Positions 24,403-32,876 of a DNA stretch of 64,000 bases are shown here, in pieces. Each line of letters starts with the position of its first letter. The stretch's first letter is position 1. The translations under genes were made by a program, and so were the position numbers. A model generated the notes under the pieces. That model made no database searches. It was not told the DNA's origin and worked only from the letters and a program-made list of their open reading frames with translations. This DNA is from Rhodospirillaceae bacterium (GTDB lineage: Bacteria; Pseudomonadota; Alphaproteobacteria; Dongiales; Dongiaceae), in the NCBI GenBank assembly GCA_016712715.1, contig JADJQM010000001.1, forward strand, positions 887,001-951,000, read 5' to 3'.

Positions 24403-25440
24403 TCAGTTGAACGGCGGTGCGTATTGCAGGCCGCCTTTGTTCCAAAGGGCGTTGAGACCACGCTCAAGGCCGATGTTCGTCTTCGGGCCGATATTGCGGT
24501 CGAAGATCTCGCCGTAATTGCCCACGGCCTTGATGACGTCCTGGGCCCAGGTAATGGTCAGGCCCATGCCTTCACCAAGATTGCCGGTGATGCCCAGCAT
24601 GCGCTGGGTTTCCGGATCGGCGCTGGCATTGTCGGCACCGTTCGCAGCGATCACTTCGCCGAGATTGGCTTGTGTGATGCCCTTTTCTTCGGCGACCAGC
24701 GTTGCATAGTGCGTCCAGCGGACGACATCGCCCCATTGGTTGTCACCATGACGGACGACCGGGCCAAGCGGCTCCTTGGAGATGATTTCCGGCAGGATGA
24801 TGTTGTTTGCCGGGTCCTTCAACGCGGTACGCTCGCCGGCAAGACCGGAAGCGTCGGTGGTGTAGGCGTCGCAACGACCTTCGTCATAGGCCGCACGGGC
24901 CTGGTCGTTTTCCTTGAACTTGACCGGCTCGAAGCCGAGGCCGTTGGCCTTGTCAAAGTCGCCCATGTTCTTTTCCGTCGTAGTGCCTTCCTGCACACAG
25001 ACCGTGGCACCCTTGAGCTCAAGCGCGCTCTTCACGCCGGTGTCCTTGTGAACCATGAAGCCCTGGCCGTCATAATAGTTGACGGTGACGAAATCCATTT
25101 TGAGTTCCGTGTCTCGCTTCAGGGTCCAGGTCGAATTGCGCGCCAGGACGTCCACTTCACCCGAGGTCAGTGCGGTAAAGCGTTGTTCGGCCGACAGTGG
25201 CTTGTACTCAACCTTGGTCGCATCGCCAAAGACGGCGGCGGCAATGCCTTTGCACAGGTCGATGTCGAGGCCGGCCCATTCGCCCTTGTCGTTGGGCGCG
25301 CCGAAACCAGCGAGGCCCGTCGTCACGCCGCAGAGCAATTTGCCACGCGCCTTCACGTCGTCAAGTGTCCCTGCCTGGGCGGCCGTGGCCATCCCAGCCA
25401 ACAGCGCCACGCCGGCAACGACATACTTAAGATGCTTCAT
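24403..25440 (-). CDS. aapJ: General L-amino acid ABC transporter substrate-binding protein
   Basis: 345 residues. A Sec signal peptide ends at A-Q-A-G (about residue 24). The mature protein is a family 3 solute-binding protein with G-K-L-L-C-G-V-T-T-G-L-A-G-F-G and the later D-A-Y-T-T-D-A-S-G-L, characteristic of AapJ. It binds a broad range of amino acids in the periplasm and delivers them to AapQ-AapM-AapP encoded downstream. The 236-base region to the divergent metC-like gene should hold its promoter; I found no convincing sigma54 site there. Confidence 0.95.
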   Translation of the reverse strand: MKHLKYVVAGVALLAGMATAAQAGTLDDVKARGKLLCGVTTGLAGFGAPNDKGEWAGLDIDLCKGIAAAVFGDATKVEYKPLSAEQRFTALTSGEVDVLARNSTWTLKRDTELKMDFVTVNYYDGQGFMVHKDTGVKSALELKGATVCVQEGTTTEKNMGDFDKANGLGFEPVKFKENDQARAAYDEGRCDAYTTDASGLAGERTALKDPANNIILPEIISKEPLGPVVRHGDNQWGDVVRWTHYATLVAEEKGITQANLGEVIAANGADNASADPETQRMLGITGNLGEGMGLTITWAQDVIKAVGNYGEIFDRNIGPKTNIGLERGLNALWNKGGLQYAPPFN

Positions 25441-25676
25441 TTTATTGTCCTTCCCTGGAGTTCTTCTTCATTCATCACTGATCTCGCCAATGCCCCATTT
25501 GCGGGTGCAGTTCCCAGAGACGAAAGCAGCTTGAATTTTCTGTAACACAAGGAATTTTCCCTCACAAGCTTCCTGACCATCTGGGAAGGCAAGCATGGCG
25601 GCGACGGGTAGATGATTTAGCCGCCGGCACTCGTGGACGCCGGGCTAGGAACTGAGCCCTGAGGGTGCTAAATGCA

Positions 25677-26879
25677 ATGAACGTTAACTTCAGCACATCG
25701 GAACGGCCCATGAAACGGCGCGATCGTACGCTTATTACACATACCGGCAACAACCCGAAAGCCAACAAGGGTATCGTTAATCCGCCCGTCTACCATGCTT
25801 CCACGGTCCTGTTCGACAACGTCGCCGACATGCGCGCCCGCGGCCGTGACAAGTTCAATAACGTCTATTATGGGCGTTATGGCACCCCGACCACCTTCGC
25901 CCTTGAGGAGACCGTGGCGGCGCTGGAGGAAGCCGACCGGGCGGTTGCCGTCCCGTCCGGCATGGGCGCCATCGCCGGGGCGCTGCTTAGTTTTGTCGGC
26001 GTCGGCGATCACGTGCTGATGGTCGACAGCGTCTATGAACCGACCCGCTTCTTCTGCGACAGCCAACTGAAGAAATTCGGTGTCGAGACGACCTATTACG
26101 ACCCGCTCATCGGCGCCGGCATCGCCGACCTCATCCGACCCAATACTAAAGTCGTATATCTGGAGAGTCCCGGCTCCCACACGTTCGAGATCCAGGACGT
26201 GCCGGCGATATCCGCAGCCGCCCATGCAAAGGGCTGCGTCGTCATCATGGACAATACCTGGGCGAGCCCGCTCTATTTCAAACCCTATCGCCACGGCGTC
26301 GATCTGGTGGTCCACGCCGCGACGAAATATCTGGTTGGCCATTCTGACGTGATGATGGGAATCATCACCATGCGCGAAGAGTTCTTCAAGCAGGTGAAGA
26401 CCCAAGTTCACGGCATGGGCTTTGCTGTCGGTGGTGACGATTGCTATTTGGCACTCCGCGGCATCCGCACCTTGTCGGCGCGTCTCGCTCAGCATCAGGA
26501 AGGCGCCCTCATCCTGGCAAAATGGCTGCAGGGCCGACCGGAAGTGGAGCGTGTGCTGCATCCGGCCCTGCCGGATCATCCCGGTCATCAGCTGTGGAAG
26601 CGTGATTTCCTGGGCTCAACCGGCCTCTTCGGCGTCGTGCTGAAACCGGCGGCAGAGGAACGGGTGAATGCCATGATTGATGGAATGGAGCTGTTCGGGC
26701 TTGGCTTTTCCTGGGGCGGCTATGAAAGCCTGATCGTGCCCTCGGCACTCACCACCGCGCGGACGGCCACGAAATGGGAGGCAGCCGGACCGACCGTTCG
26801 CCTTCATGCCGGTCTCGAGGATCCGCAGGATCTCATAGAAGATCTCGCCAGTGGCCTCGACCGGCTCCGTGGCAACTGA
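25677..26879 (+). CDS. metC: Cystathionine beta-lyase (PLP-dependent)
   Basis: 400 residues from ATG 25677 with GAGGG upstream (GTG 25665 and ATG 25710 are alternatives). The PLP lysine lies in H-A-A-T-K-Y-L-V-G-H-S-D, and Y-Y-G-R-Y-G-T-P-T and M-D-N-T-W-A-S-P are Cys/Met-metabolism PLP motifs. The W-G-G-Y-E-S-L near the end is typical of MetC rather than MetB. It splits cystathionine to homocysteine, pyruvate and ammonia in methionine synthesis. Transcribed divergently from the aap operon; a shared terminator with rpsD follows. Confidence 0.9.
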   Translation: MNVNFSTSERPMKRRDRTLITHTGNNPKANKGIVNPPVYHASTVLFDNVADMRARGRDKFNNVYYGRYGTPTTFALEETVAALEEADRAVAVPSGMGAIAGALLSFVGVGDHVLMVDSVYEPTRFFCDSQLKKFGVETTYYDPLIGAGIADLIRPNTKVVYLESPGSHTFEIQDVPAISAAAHAKGCVVIMDNTWASPLYFKPYRHGVDLVVHAATKYLVGHSDVMMGIITMREEFFKQVKTQVHGMGFAVGGDDCYLALRGIRTLSARLAQHQEGALILAKWLQGRPEVERVLHPALPDHPGHQLWKRDFLGSTGLFGVVLKPAAEERVNAMIDGMELFGLGFSWGGYESLIVPSALTTARTATKWEAAGPTVRLHAGLEDPQDLIEDLASGLDRLRGN

Positions 26880-26900
26880 ATGGGTGGCAATTGAAAACGA

Positions 26901-26929
26901 AAAGGGCCGGTCCACTGGACCGGCCCTTT
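26901..26929. terminator. Bidirectional terminator between metC and rpsD
   Basis: A nearly perfect 29-base palindrome with arms AAAGGGCCGGTCCA and TGGACCGGCCCTTT around one base. A and T tracts on either side let it serve both convergent genes. Confidence 0.85.
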
Positions 26930-26953
26930 GACGTTCGGGATCGTTTGCGCGGA

Positions 26954-27568
26954 TTAGCGCGAGTAGTATTCGACCACCAGATGCGGCTCCATGCTGACCG
27001 GGTACGGCACATCGCCCAGCGCCGGGACGCGCACGAACTTCGCGGTCATCTTCTTGTGGTCAACTTCGAGATAGTCCGGCGTGTCGCGTTCGGACGACTG
27101 CGCGGCGCCAACCACCAGGGTCAGCTGTTTGGCACGGTCACGCACCTCGACGACATCGCCATCGGAGAGCTTGTAGGAACCGATGTTGACGCGCTTGCCG
27201 TTCACCAGGACATGGCCATGGTTGACGAACTGGCGGGCGGCGAACACGGTCGGCACGAACTTCGCGCGGTAGACGACGGTCTCGAGACGACGCTCGAGGA
27301 GGCCGATCAAATTTTCGGAGGTGTCGCCACGGCGACGGACAGCCTCTTGATAGAGCTTGCGGAACTGGCGCTCGCCGATCGAGCCGTAATAGCCCTTCAG
27401 GCGCTGCTTCGCCATCAACTGGATGCCGTAATCGGTCGGCTTCTTGCGGCGCTGGCCGTGCTGGCCCGGACCATATTCACGGTCGTTGATCGGGCTCTTG
27501 GGGCGGCCCCAGAGGTTGACGCCCAAACGGCGGTCAATTTTGTGCTTGGCTTCAATACGCTTCGACAT
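26954..27568 (-). CDS. rpsD: 30S ribosomal protein S4
   Basis: 204 residues of a complete S4: the N-terminal region lacks the zinc-type cysteines and has K-S-P-I-N-D-R-E-Y-G-P-G-Q-H-G, then the central S4 RNA-binding fold and the C-terminal L-V-V-E-Y-Y-S-R. It nucleates 16S rRNA folding. It stands alone here rather than with the alpha operon, as is common in alphaproteobacteria. About 190 bases separate it from the next upstream gene, room for its own promoter. Confidence 0.98.
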   Translation of the reverse strand: MSKRIEAKHKIDRRLGVNLWGRPKSPINDREYGPGQHGQRRKKPTDYGIQLMAKQRLKGYYGSIGERQFRKLYQEAVRRRGDTSENLIGLLERRLETVVYRAKFVPTVFAARQFVNHGHVLVNGKRVNIGSYKLSDGDVVEVRDRAKQLTLVVGAAQSSERDTPDYLEVDHKKMTAKFVRVPALGDVPYPVSMEPHLVVEYYSR

Positions 27569-27757
27569 AGGTTACCTTCTCGTTTTTTCACGACGTTGTT
27601 CATGTCCCGGCTGTCCGACCCGGTAAAAACCGGCGGCTGGGCATGCCTCATGGGCAGTCCGGCGCGGGAGCGGGCGGAATATAACCGCTAAATCAACCCA
27701 GTCAAGCATTGTGGACGCGGCAACTGGCGCCGCTAACATGCTGCAATATATGAACAA

Positions 27758-28825
27758 TTACTCAAGCATGCGGACGCAATAGACCGGTGGCAGGTGCCCG
27801 GACAGCAATTGCCATCCTTCTCCGCCGTCAAAACTTGTCCACAGGTTGCCGGTTGTCGATCCGAAAGCCAGCCAATCTCCACTGCGATCCACGTCCATGG
27901 CATGGCGCAGGACCAGGTCGAAGGCAGGTTCAACCGGCAGGCCCTTTGTGATCTGCCGGAAGCTCTTGCCGCCATCCGTGGTCTTGGTCACGCAGAAGAC
28001 CTCATCCTTCGGCAGTCGGTACTCGTCCTTCTCGCCCGGCACGAACCAGGCCGTCAGCGGGTCCTTTGGATGAACCGCCACCGCAAAGCCGAACGCCTTC
28101 GAGATCTCCTGCCAAGTCTCGCCACCATTGGCCGAGGTAAAGACCGCGTTGTGGTGCTGGATGTAGAGGCGGTCCGGTTGAGACAGCGACCGTCGCATCT
28201 GATGGACGTCCTGCACGTTTGGATTTTCGGCCTGGTCCGGCGGCATGTAGGCAGCCCACAGCCCCTTTGACGTATTGCGCCAGGACTTGCCGCCATCGGC
28301 CGTCTGCCACACGCCGCCTGCGGAGATCGAGACCGCCATGTTGCGGCTGTCATTGGGATGAATGGCCATGGAACTCAGCGCTGGCGTATCATTGCCGGCC
28401 CCACCCCATTCCGACCGCTGCGGCAGGGCCATGAACGGCTCGTTCATTTCCCAGCTCATGCCCTTGTCGTCAGAGCGAAAAATGCCGGCCGGCACCGTGC
28501 CCGCCCAGATGGTCCCCGGCATGTCACTGCCGGCAGCCTCGAGTGCCCAGATGTTCAAGACCGCCGGCGCATCTTTCGCGTCGGATTTTGGGAAGGCCGG
28601 CGGGGTCACCTCTTGCCAGGTAGCGCCACTGTCGTCGGAGCGCTGCAGCTTCGGGCCAAAATGACCGTAATCGAGTGCCGCATAGAGACTGCCATCGCGG
28701 CGGTCCTGCATCACCATGCTGACGGGCGTACCGCGAAAACGAACGCCATCATAACGCCAACCATCGACGTCGGCGACGTAGAGGATCAATCCCTTGCGCG
28801 ACCCGATCGCCAGTTTTCGTGCCAT
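27758..28825 (-). CDS. Cytoplasmic BNR/Asp-box repeat beta-propeller protein
   Basis: 355 residues without a signal peptide. At least five Asp-box-like units occur (S-D-D-S-G-A-T-W, S-D-D-K-G-M-S-W, T-A-D-G-G-K-S-W, S-A-N-G-G-E-T-W, T-T-D-G-G-K-S-F, and S-F-D-G-G-E-G-W at the end), each followed by a strand, forming a sortilin/sialidase-like propeller. Catalytic residues of sialidases are not evident. It is followed on the same strand, upstream in transcription, by a MoaD-like gene only 15 bases away. This pairing recurs in bacteria, to my knowledge, but its function is not known. Confidence 0.75.
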   Translation of the reverse strand: MARKLAIGSRKGLILYVADVDGWRYDGVRFRGTPVSMVMQDRRDGSLYAALDYGHFGPKLQRSDDSGATWQEVTPPAFPKSDAKDAPAVLNIWALEAAGSDMPGTIWAGTVPAGIFRSDDKGMSWEMNEPFMALPQRSEWGGAGNDTPALSSMAIHPNDSRNMAVSISAGGVWQTADGGKSWRNTSKGLWAAYMPPDQAENPNVQDVHQMRRSLSQPDRLYIQHHNAVFTSANGGETWQEISKAFGFAVAVHPKDPLTAWFVPGEKDEYRLPKDEVFCVTKTTDGGKSFRQITKGLPVEPAFDLVLRHAMDVDRSGDWLAFGSTTGNLWTSFDGGEGWQLLSGHLPPVYCVRMLE

Positions 28826-28840
28826 GAACGCCCCCCTCCC

Positions 28841-29110
28841 TCAACCGCCAGAAAGTGCCTGCATCACATAGATATCGTCATCCGCAGCCAGTACCTGCGC
28901 AGACCAGTTTGCTGGCGACAGGCGTGACCCGTTCAGAAAGATCACGACATGTCGGCGCAGCCGGTTCTGCTCATCAACGACATAGCTTCTGAGTTTTGGC
29001 GCTTGTGCGAAAACCTGGTCGAGGGCATCGCCGAGGGTATCAGCCGCAACCACAGTGGCACCGGGCGGTGCAACCTTGCGCAGATGGGCGGTAAAGGAAA
29101 TCCTCGCCAA
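28841..29110 (-). CDS. MoaD/ThiS-like ubiquitin-fold protein
   Basis: 89 residues. A beta-grasp pattern with V-V-I-F-L-N-G-S-R-L ends in A-L-S-G-G, the C-terminal di-glycine that MoaD and ThiS proteins adenylate and load with sulfur. No moaE, moeB, thiG or thiF lies nearby, so this is unlikely to be the molybdopterin MoaD itself. Transcribed just before the BNR propeller gene with a 15-base gap. The partner enzyme is unknown. Confidence 0.8.
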   Translation of the reverse strand: MARISFTAHLRKVAPPGATVVAADTLGDALDQVFAQAPKLRSYVVDEQNRLRRHVVIFLNGSRLSPANWSAQVLAADDDIYVMQALSGG

Positions 29111-29156
29111 GTCGCCTCGCCGGCGCCGCCTGGCGCATCGCTGAGAAACAAGCCGG

Positions 29157-29891
29157 CTATTTTCGCGGCACGCGCAGGGTTGTCAACTCCTTGACGACGC
29201 CATGAAGCGTGCGCACTTCCTGCTCGGTCAAACCCGCCCGGCCCCACATGTTTCGGAGATTTCGCACCATGGTCGGGCGAGCCGCTTCGTTGCGCAGGAA
29301 GCCGCAGGCATCCAGCTCCCGCTCGAAATGGGCAAAGAAGGCGTAGATCTGATCCTTGGTCGCCGGCTCCGCACCATTGGTCGCCAACTGCTGCGGCGGC
29401 GTCGCGTCGCCCGCCTGGAACCATTCATAGCCCACCAGCAACACAGCCTGCGCCAAATTGAGGCTGGTAAAGTCGGGGTTGAGCGGCACCGTCAATTGTG
29501 CATCCGACAGAGACACATCGTCATTGAGGAGACCCATGCGCTCGGCCCCGAACATGAAGCCGACCTTGCCACCCGCGGCAATCTTCTCGCGCGCTTCGGT
29601 CGCGGCAAAGCGCGCGGTGACGACCGGCTTCACCATATCCCGGTCGCGGGCCGAGGTGGCGTAGACATATGTAAGGTCCGCCAGCGCATCTTCTGTGCGC
29701 TCGAACAGCTTGACCGGCTCCATCTTCTCGAACGCGCCGACCGCTGCGCGCTCCGCCTTCACATTCGGCCAGCCATCACGTGGTCCGACAAGACGAAGGT
29801 CGGTCAACCCGCAATTCAGCATGGCGCGCGCGGCTGTTCCGATATTCTCGCCCATCTGCGGCGTGATGAGGATGATTGCTGGCGTGCTCAA
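29157..29891 (-). CDS. trmJ: tRNA/rRNA 2'-O-methyltransferase, TrmJ-like (SPOUT family)
   Basis: 244 residues. The SPOUT knot begins I-I-L-I-T-P-Q-M-G-E-N-I-G-T-A-A-R-A-M and continues with F-G-A-E-R-M-G-L and L-N-L-A-Q-A-V, typical of TrmJ; a C-terminal helical extension (about 165-244) completes the family. It methylates the ribose at position 32 of certain tRNAs. It shares ATGA with the cimA stop upstream (29888-29891). Confidence 0.88.
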   Translation of the reverse strand: MSTPAIILITPQMGENIGTAARAMLNCGLTDLRLVGPRDGWPNVKAERAAVGAFEKMEPVKLFERTEDALADLTYVYATSARDRDMVKPVVTARFAATEAREKIAAGGKVGFMFGAERMGLLNDDVSLSDAQLTVPLNPDFTSLNLAQAVLLVGYEWFQAGDATPPQQLATNGAEPATKDQIYAFFAHFERELDACGFLRNEAARPTMVRNLRNMWGRAGLTEQEVRTLHGVVKELTTLRVPRK

Positions 29892-31480
29892 CGGGCACCG
29901 GATTTCAGCAGCTTCCAGGTGATCGCGTCATTGAGTGCCTCGAAGGACGCATCAATGATGTTGGGAGACACACCGACCGTCGTCCAGCGTTCGCCAGCGT
30001 CATCGGCGCTTTCGATCATGACGCGGGTGATGGCCTCGGTGCCAGCCTGCGGGGTCAGGATACGGACCTTGAAATCCACCAGACGCATGTCGGCAAGACC
30101 CGGATAGTGCGGCAGCAACGCCTTGCGCAGGGCGGTGTCGAGGGCATTCACCGGGCCGTTGCCGGTCGCCACGGTCATCAGTTGATCGCCATCGATATCG
30201 AGCGTTACGGTCGCTTCGGATTCCGTTTCCAGCTCTCCGCGCACGTTCCAGCGCCGCTCATCCATGACGCGAAAGCGCGCGAGCTTGAAGAAGGTCGGCA
30301 CCGATCCCAGGGCACGGCGCGCCAGCAGCTCGAACGAGGCCTCGGCGCCGTCATAAGCATAGCCGTCATACTCACGCAGCTTCACCGTCTCGACCAGTGC
30401 GCCCACCTTGCCGTCATCGGCGTCGACGTCGAGGCCGATCTCGCGGAAACGCGCCAGGATATTGGCGCGGCCGGACTGGTCCGACACCACGATATGGCGC
30501 CGGTTACCGACCAGTTGTGGCTCGATATGTTCGTAGGTCCTCGGGTCCTTCTCTACCGCCGAGACATGCAACCCGCCTTTGTGCGCAAAGGCGCTTTCGC
30601 CGACATAGGCGGCACTGCGATTGGGCGCGCGGTTGAGCCGCTCGTCCAGCAGGCGCGAAACATGTGTCAGCTGCTTGAGGTCCTGATCGGTCAAGCCGAC
30701 CTTGAAATCAGACTTGAGCATCAAGGACGGGATCAACGAGATCAGGTTCGCATTACCGCAGCGCTCGCCCAAGCCATTCAATGTGCCCTGCACCTGTCGC
30801 ACGCCGGCGCGGATGGCCGCCAATGAGTTGGCGACCGCGTTCTCGGTATCGTTATGACAGTGGATGCCGAGATTGATTCCCGGCACTTTGGCGGTCACCT
30901 CGCCCACAATGCGTTCGATTTCATGCGGCAGCGTCCCGCCATTGGTGTCGCACAGCACCACCCAACGCGCGCCGGCCTTGTAGGCCGAGATCGCGCAGTC
31001 GAGGGCATATTGCGGATTGGCCTTGTAGCCGTCGAAAAAATGCTCGGCATCGAACATGACCTCGCCACAGCGACCCTTGGCGTGCTCGATACTCTCGACG
31101 ATCATGTCGATGTTTTCGGTCCGGCTGATGCCGAGCGCCACATCGACATGAAAATCCCAGCTCTTGCCGACCATACAGACGGCCGCCGTCTTGGCATTGA
31201 GCAAGGCCGTCAGGCCCGGATCATTGGACGCAGAGCGACCAGGCCGACGCGTCATGCCGAAAGCCACGAACTTCGCCCGCTTGAAACTGGGCGGCGCGCC
31301 AAAGAATGCGTCGTCGGTCGGGTTGGCGCCGGGCCAGCCGCCCTCGACATAGTCGACGCCGATCCGGTCCAAAGCCAGCGCGATCGCCAGCTTGTCATTG
31401 ACGCTGAAATCGACGCCCTGCGTCTGCGCGCCATCGCGCAGCGTGCTGTCGAATAGATATACCCGCTTGTCGTCAGTCAT
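29888..31480 (-). CDS. cimA: (R)-citramalate synthase
   Basis: 530 residues. The HMGL-like TIM barrel starts Y-L-F-D-S-T-L-R-D-G-A-Q-T-Q-G-V (catalytic R-D), has the metal-binding H-C-H-N-D and G-E-R-C-G-N-A-N, and ends in a regulatory LeuA dimer domain. The D-G-A-Q-T-Q-G start and length separate it from 2-isopropylmalate synthase. It condenses pyruvate with acetyl-CoA to citramalate, giving isoleucine precursors without threonine. Coupled to trmJ by ATGA and divergent from the LysE exporter. Confidence 0.9.
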   Translation of the reverse strand: MTDDKRVYLFDSTLRDGAQTQGVDFSVNDKLAIALALDRIGVDYVEGGWPGANPTDDAFFGAPPSFKRAKFVAFGMTRRPGRSASNDPGLTALLNAKTAAVCMVGKSWDFHVDVALGISRTENIDMIVESIEHAKGRCGEVMFDAEHFFDGYKANPQYALDCAISAYKAGARWVVLCDTNGGTLPHEIERIVGEVTAKVPGINLGIHCHNDTENAVANSLAAIRAGVRQVQGTLNGLGERCGNANLISLIPSLMLKSDFKVGLTDQDLKQLTHVSRLLDERLNRAPNRSAAYVGESAFAHKGGLHVSAVEKDPRTYEHIEPQLVGNRRHIVVSDQSGRANILARFREIGLDVDADDGKVGALVETVKLREYDGYAYDGAEASFELLARRALGSVPTFFKLARFRVMDERRWNVRGELETESEATVTLDIDGDQLMTVATGNGPVNALDTALRKALLPHYPGLADMRLVDFKVRILTPQAGTEAITRVMIESADDAGERWTTVGVSPNIIDASFEALNDAITWKLLKSGAR

Positions 31481-31614
31481 ACTTGTGGGGCCATGATTTT
31501 ATGAGGCTTTTCCAGCCGTTTGTCGTCCGTTGACCGGCTATTCAGCACATGCGACTTTGGCGGTCAAGCAGCGCCGCCGACATAAAATTGCCAACCCATT
31601 GGAATGAGGGCGAA

Positions 31615-32247
31615 ATGCCGGATCTCGCCACCCTGTGGCCCTTCTTCATCGCCGCGCTGGCACTCAACCTGACACCCGGTGCTGACATGACCTATGTCAT
31701 CGCCCGGACCGCGACACAGGGACGCGCCGCCGGCATTGCCGCCAGTTTCGGCATCGCGGGCGGCAGCGTGATCCACACCTGCCTCGCAGCCTTCGGCGTC
31801 TCTGCCATCCTTGCCCATTCGGAAGCGGCCTTCGTCACGGTGAAGGCAGTCGGTGCGGCCTATCTTCTCTATCTCGCCTGGAAGGCACTGATGTCGAGCG
31901 GCAGTAGCACGGGTGCGGCGAAGGCCTTGCCCCCGGATTCCCTGTGGCGCCTGTTCTGGGAAGGTGTCTTGACCAATGTCCTCAACCCCAAGGTGGCCCT
32001 GTTCATCCTGGCCTTCCTGCCGCAATTTGTCGATCCCGCCGCCGGCCCGGTCTGGCTGCAGATCCTGTTTCTGGGTACCCTATTCAACATCAGCGGCACG
32101 ACAGTGAACTGCATTGTCACTCTGTCGACAGCGATGGCGGCTGGATTGCTGGGGGGGTCAGCAGGCATCGGTCGCTGGCTAAATCGCCTCTCGGCCCTGG
32201 TGTTCATCGGCCTCGCCATCCGACTGGCGCTGACCGAGCGTCGCTAG
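31615..32247 (+). CDS. LysE/RhtB-family amino acid exporter
   Basis: 210 residues from ATG 31615, preceded by GAGGG; the upstream extension to 31549 is not supported. Six membrane segments with the family signature L-N-L-T-P-G-A-D-M-T-Y-V at about residue 19 and N-P-K-V-A-L-F in the middle identify a LysE/RhtB exporter. Substrate unknown. Transcribed divergently from cimA; converges on the PAS_5 gene with a two-base gap. A run of seven Gs near the C-terminus is in frame. Confidence 0.88.
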   Translation: MPDLATLWPFFIAALALNLTPGADMTYVIARTATQGRAAGIAASFGIAGGSVIHTCLAAFGVSAILAHSEAAFVTVKAVGAAYLLYLAWKALMSSGSSTGAAKALPPDSLWRLFWEGVLTNVLNPKVALFILAFLPQFVDPAAGPVWLQILFLGTLFNISGTTVNCIVTLSTAMAAGLLGGSAGIGRWLNRLSALVFIGLAIRLALTERR

Positions 32248-32249
32248 AA

Positions 32250-32729
32250 TTACGGCAACGCAAACATCTGCTCGATATCCTGGTAGATGAGGATTTTATC
32301 GACCGTTTGATCGTCGCTGGAGAGAGGCAGGAACAGCGTTCCTACTTCGCGGCCATAGCCGGAACGAGACGGCGTCACGTCATAGTCGAAGACAATCGAC
32401 TTCTCGTCGATGGCGATCCGGTAATTCTCGAGCACCTCATCCCGGGCATTGCCATAGAGGCCTTCCTGCACCGGTCTGCCCGTCGGATCGAAGCCTCGAT
32501 GCTCGCACACGGCGGTCCCAACCACGCGGTAGGTAATGCTGCGTGGCCGATTGCCAATGTCGACCAGAACCAGGCCCGGAAGCCAGGGCTTCATTTCAGC
32601 GGGATCGATGTCAGCGCGGCGGGGCAGCTTTCGGCCGCGCTTCTTGCTGCCCCAGTAGCGGTAGATGGCCGCCGTCCGGACCGAACAGATTTTCAAGAAC
32701 TCTTCCGACACCAGGCGCTGATACGTCAT
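32250..32729 (-). CDS. PAS_5-type (PF07310-like) protein
   Basis: 159 residues from ATG 32729; the frame extends to 32813 but the first family match starts near Y-W-G-S-K-K-R-G. It carries the PAS_5 landmarks R-A-D-I-D-P-A-E-M-K-P-W-L-P and I-T-Y-R-V-V-G-T-A-V, with a C-terminal half of strands and I-L-I-Y-Q-D-I. Same family as 7178-7735. No attached output domain. It reads away from cysS and is separated from it by a strong hairpin, so it is probably its own unit. Confidence 0.75.
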   Translation of the reverse strand: MTYQRLVSEEFLKICSVRTAAIYRYWGSKKRGRKLPRRADIDPAEMKPWLPGLVLVDIGNRPRSITYRVVGTAVCEHRGFDPTGRPVQEGLYGNARDEVLENYRIAIDEKSIVFDYDVTPSRSGYGREVGTLFLPLSSDDQTVDKILIYQDIEQMFALP

Positions 32730-32824
32730 ATCAGCCTCGCCTGCTCTACCGTGTTTACGCCCGGCAATACGTCGTCCCCAGGACATCATCCGCCCAAATC
32801 CTCGACCGGACAAGATGGTGGTCA

Positions 32825-32864
32825 GGGTAGCGGCAAATCTTAATAATTTGGTCTGCCGCTACCC
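32825..32864 (-). terminator. Hairpin downstream of cysS
   Basis: Arms GGGTAGCGGCA and TGCCGCTACCC (11 base pairs, perfect) around an 18-base AT-rich loop, 13 bases after the cysS stop. The sequence after the stem has no long T tract, so a factor-assisted terminator or mRNA-stabilising hairpin is possible. Confidence 0.6.
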
Positions 32865-32876
32865 CAGTTTGGGTGA

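Noticed and set aside
24424..25545. 373-codon plus-strand open frame
   Set aside because: Antisense to aapJ, which has a signal peptide and full family match.
27572..27757. 61-codon minus-strand frame upstream of rpsD
   Set aside because: No homology pattern or Shine-Dalgarno; lies in the expected rpsD promoter region.
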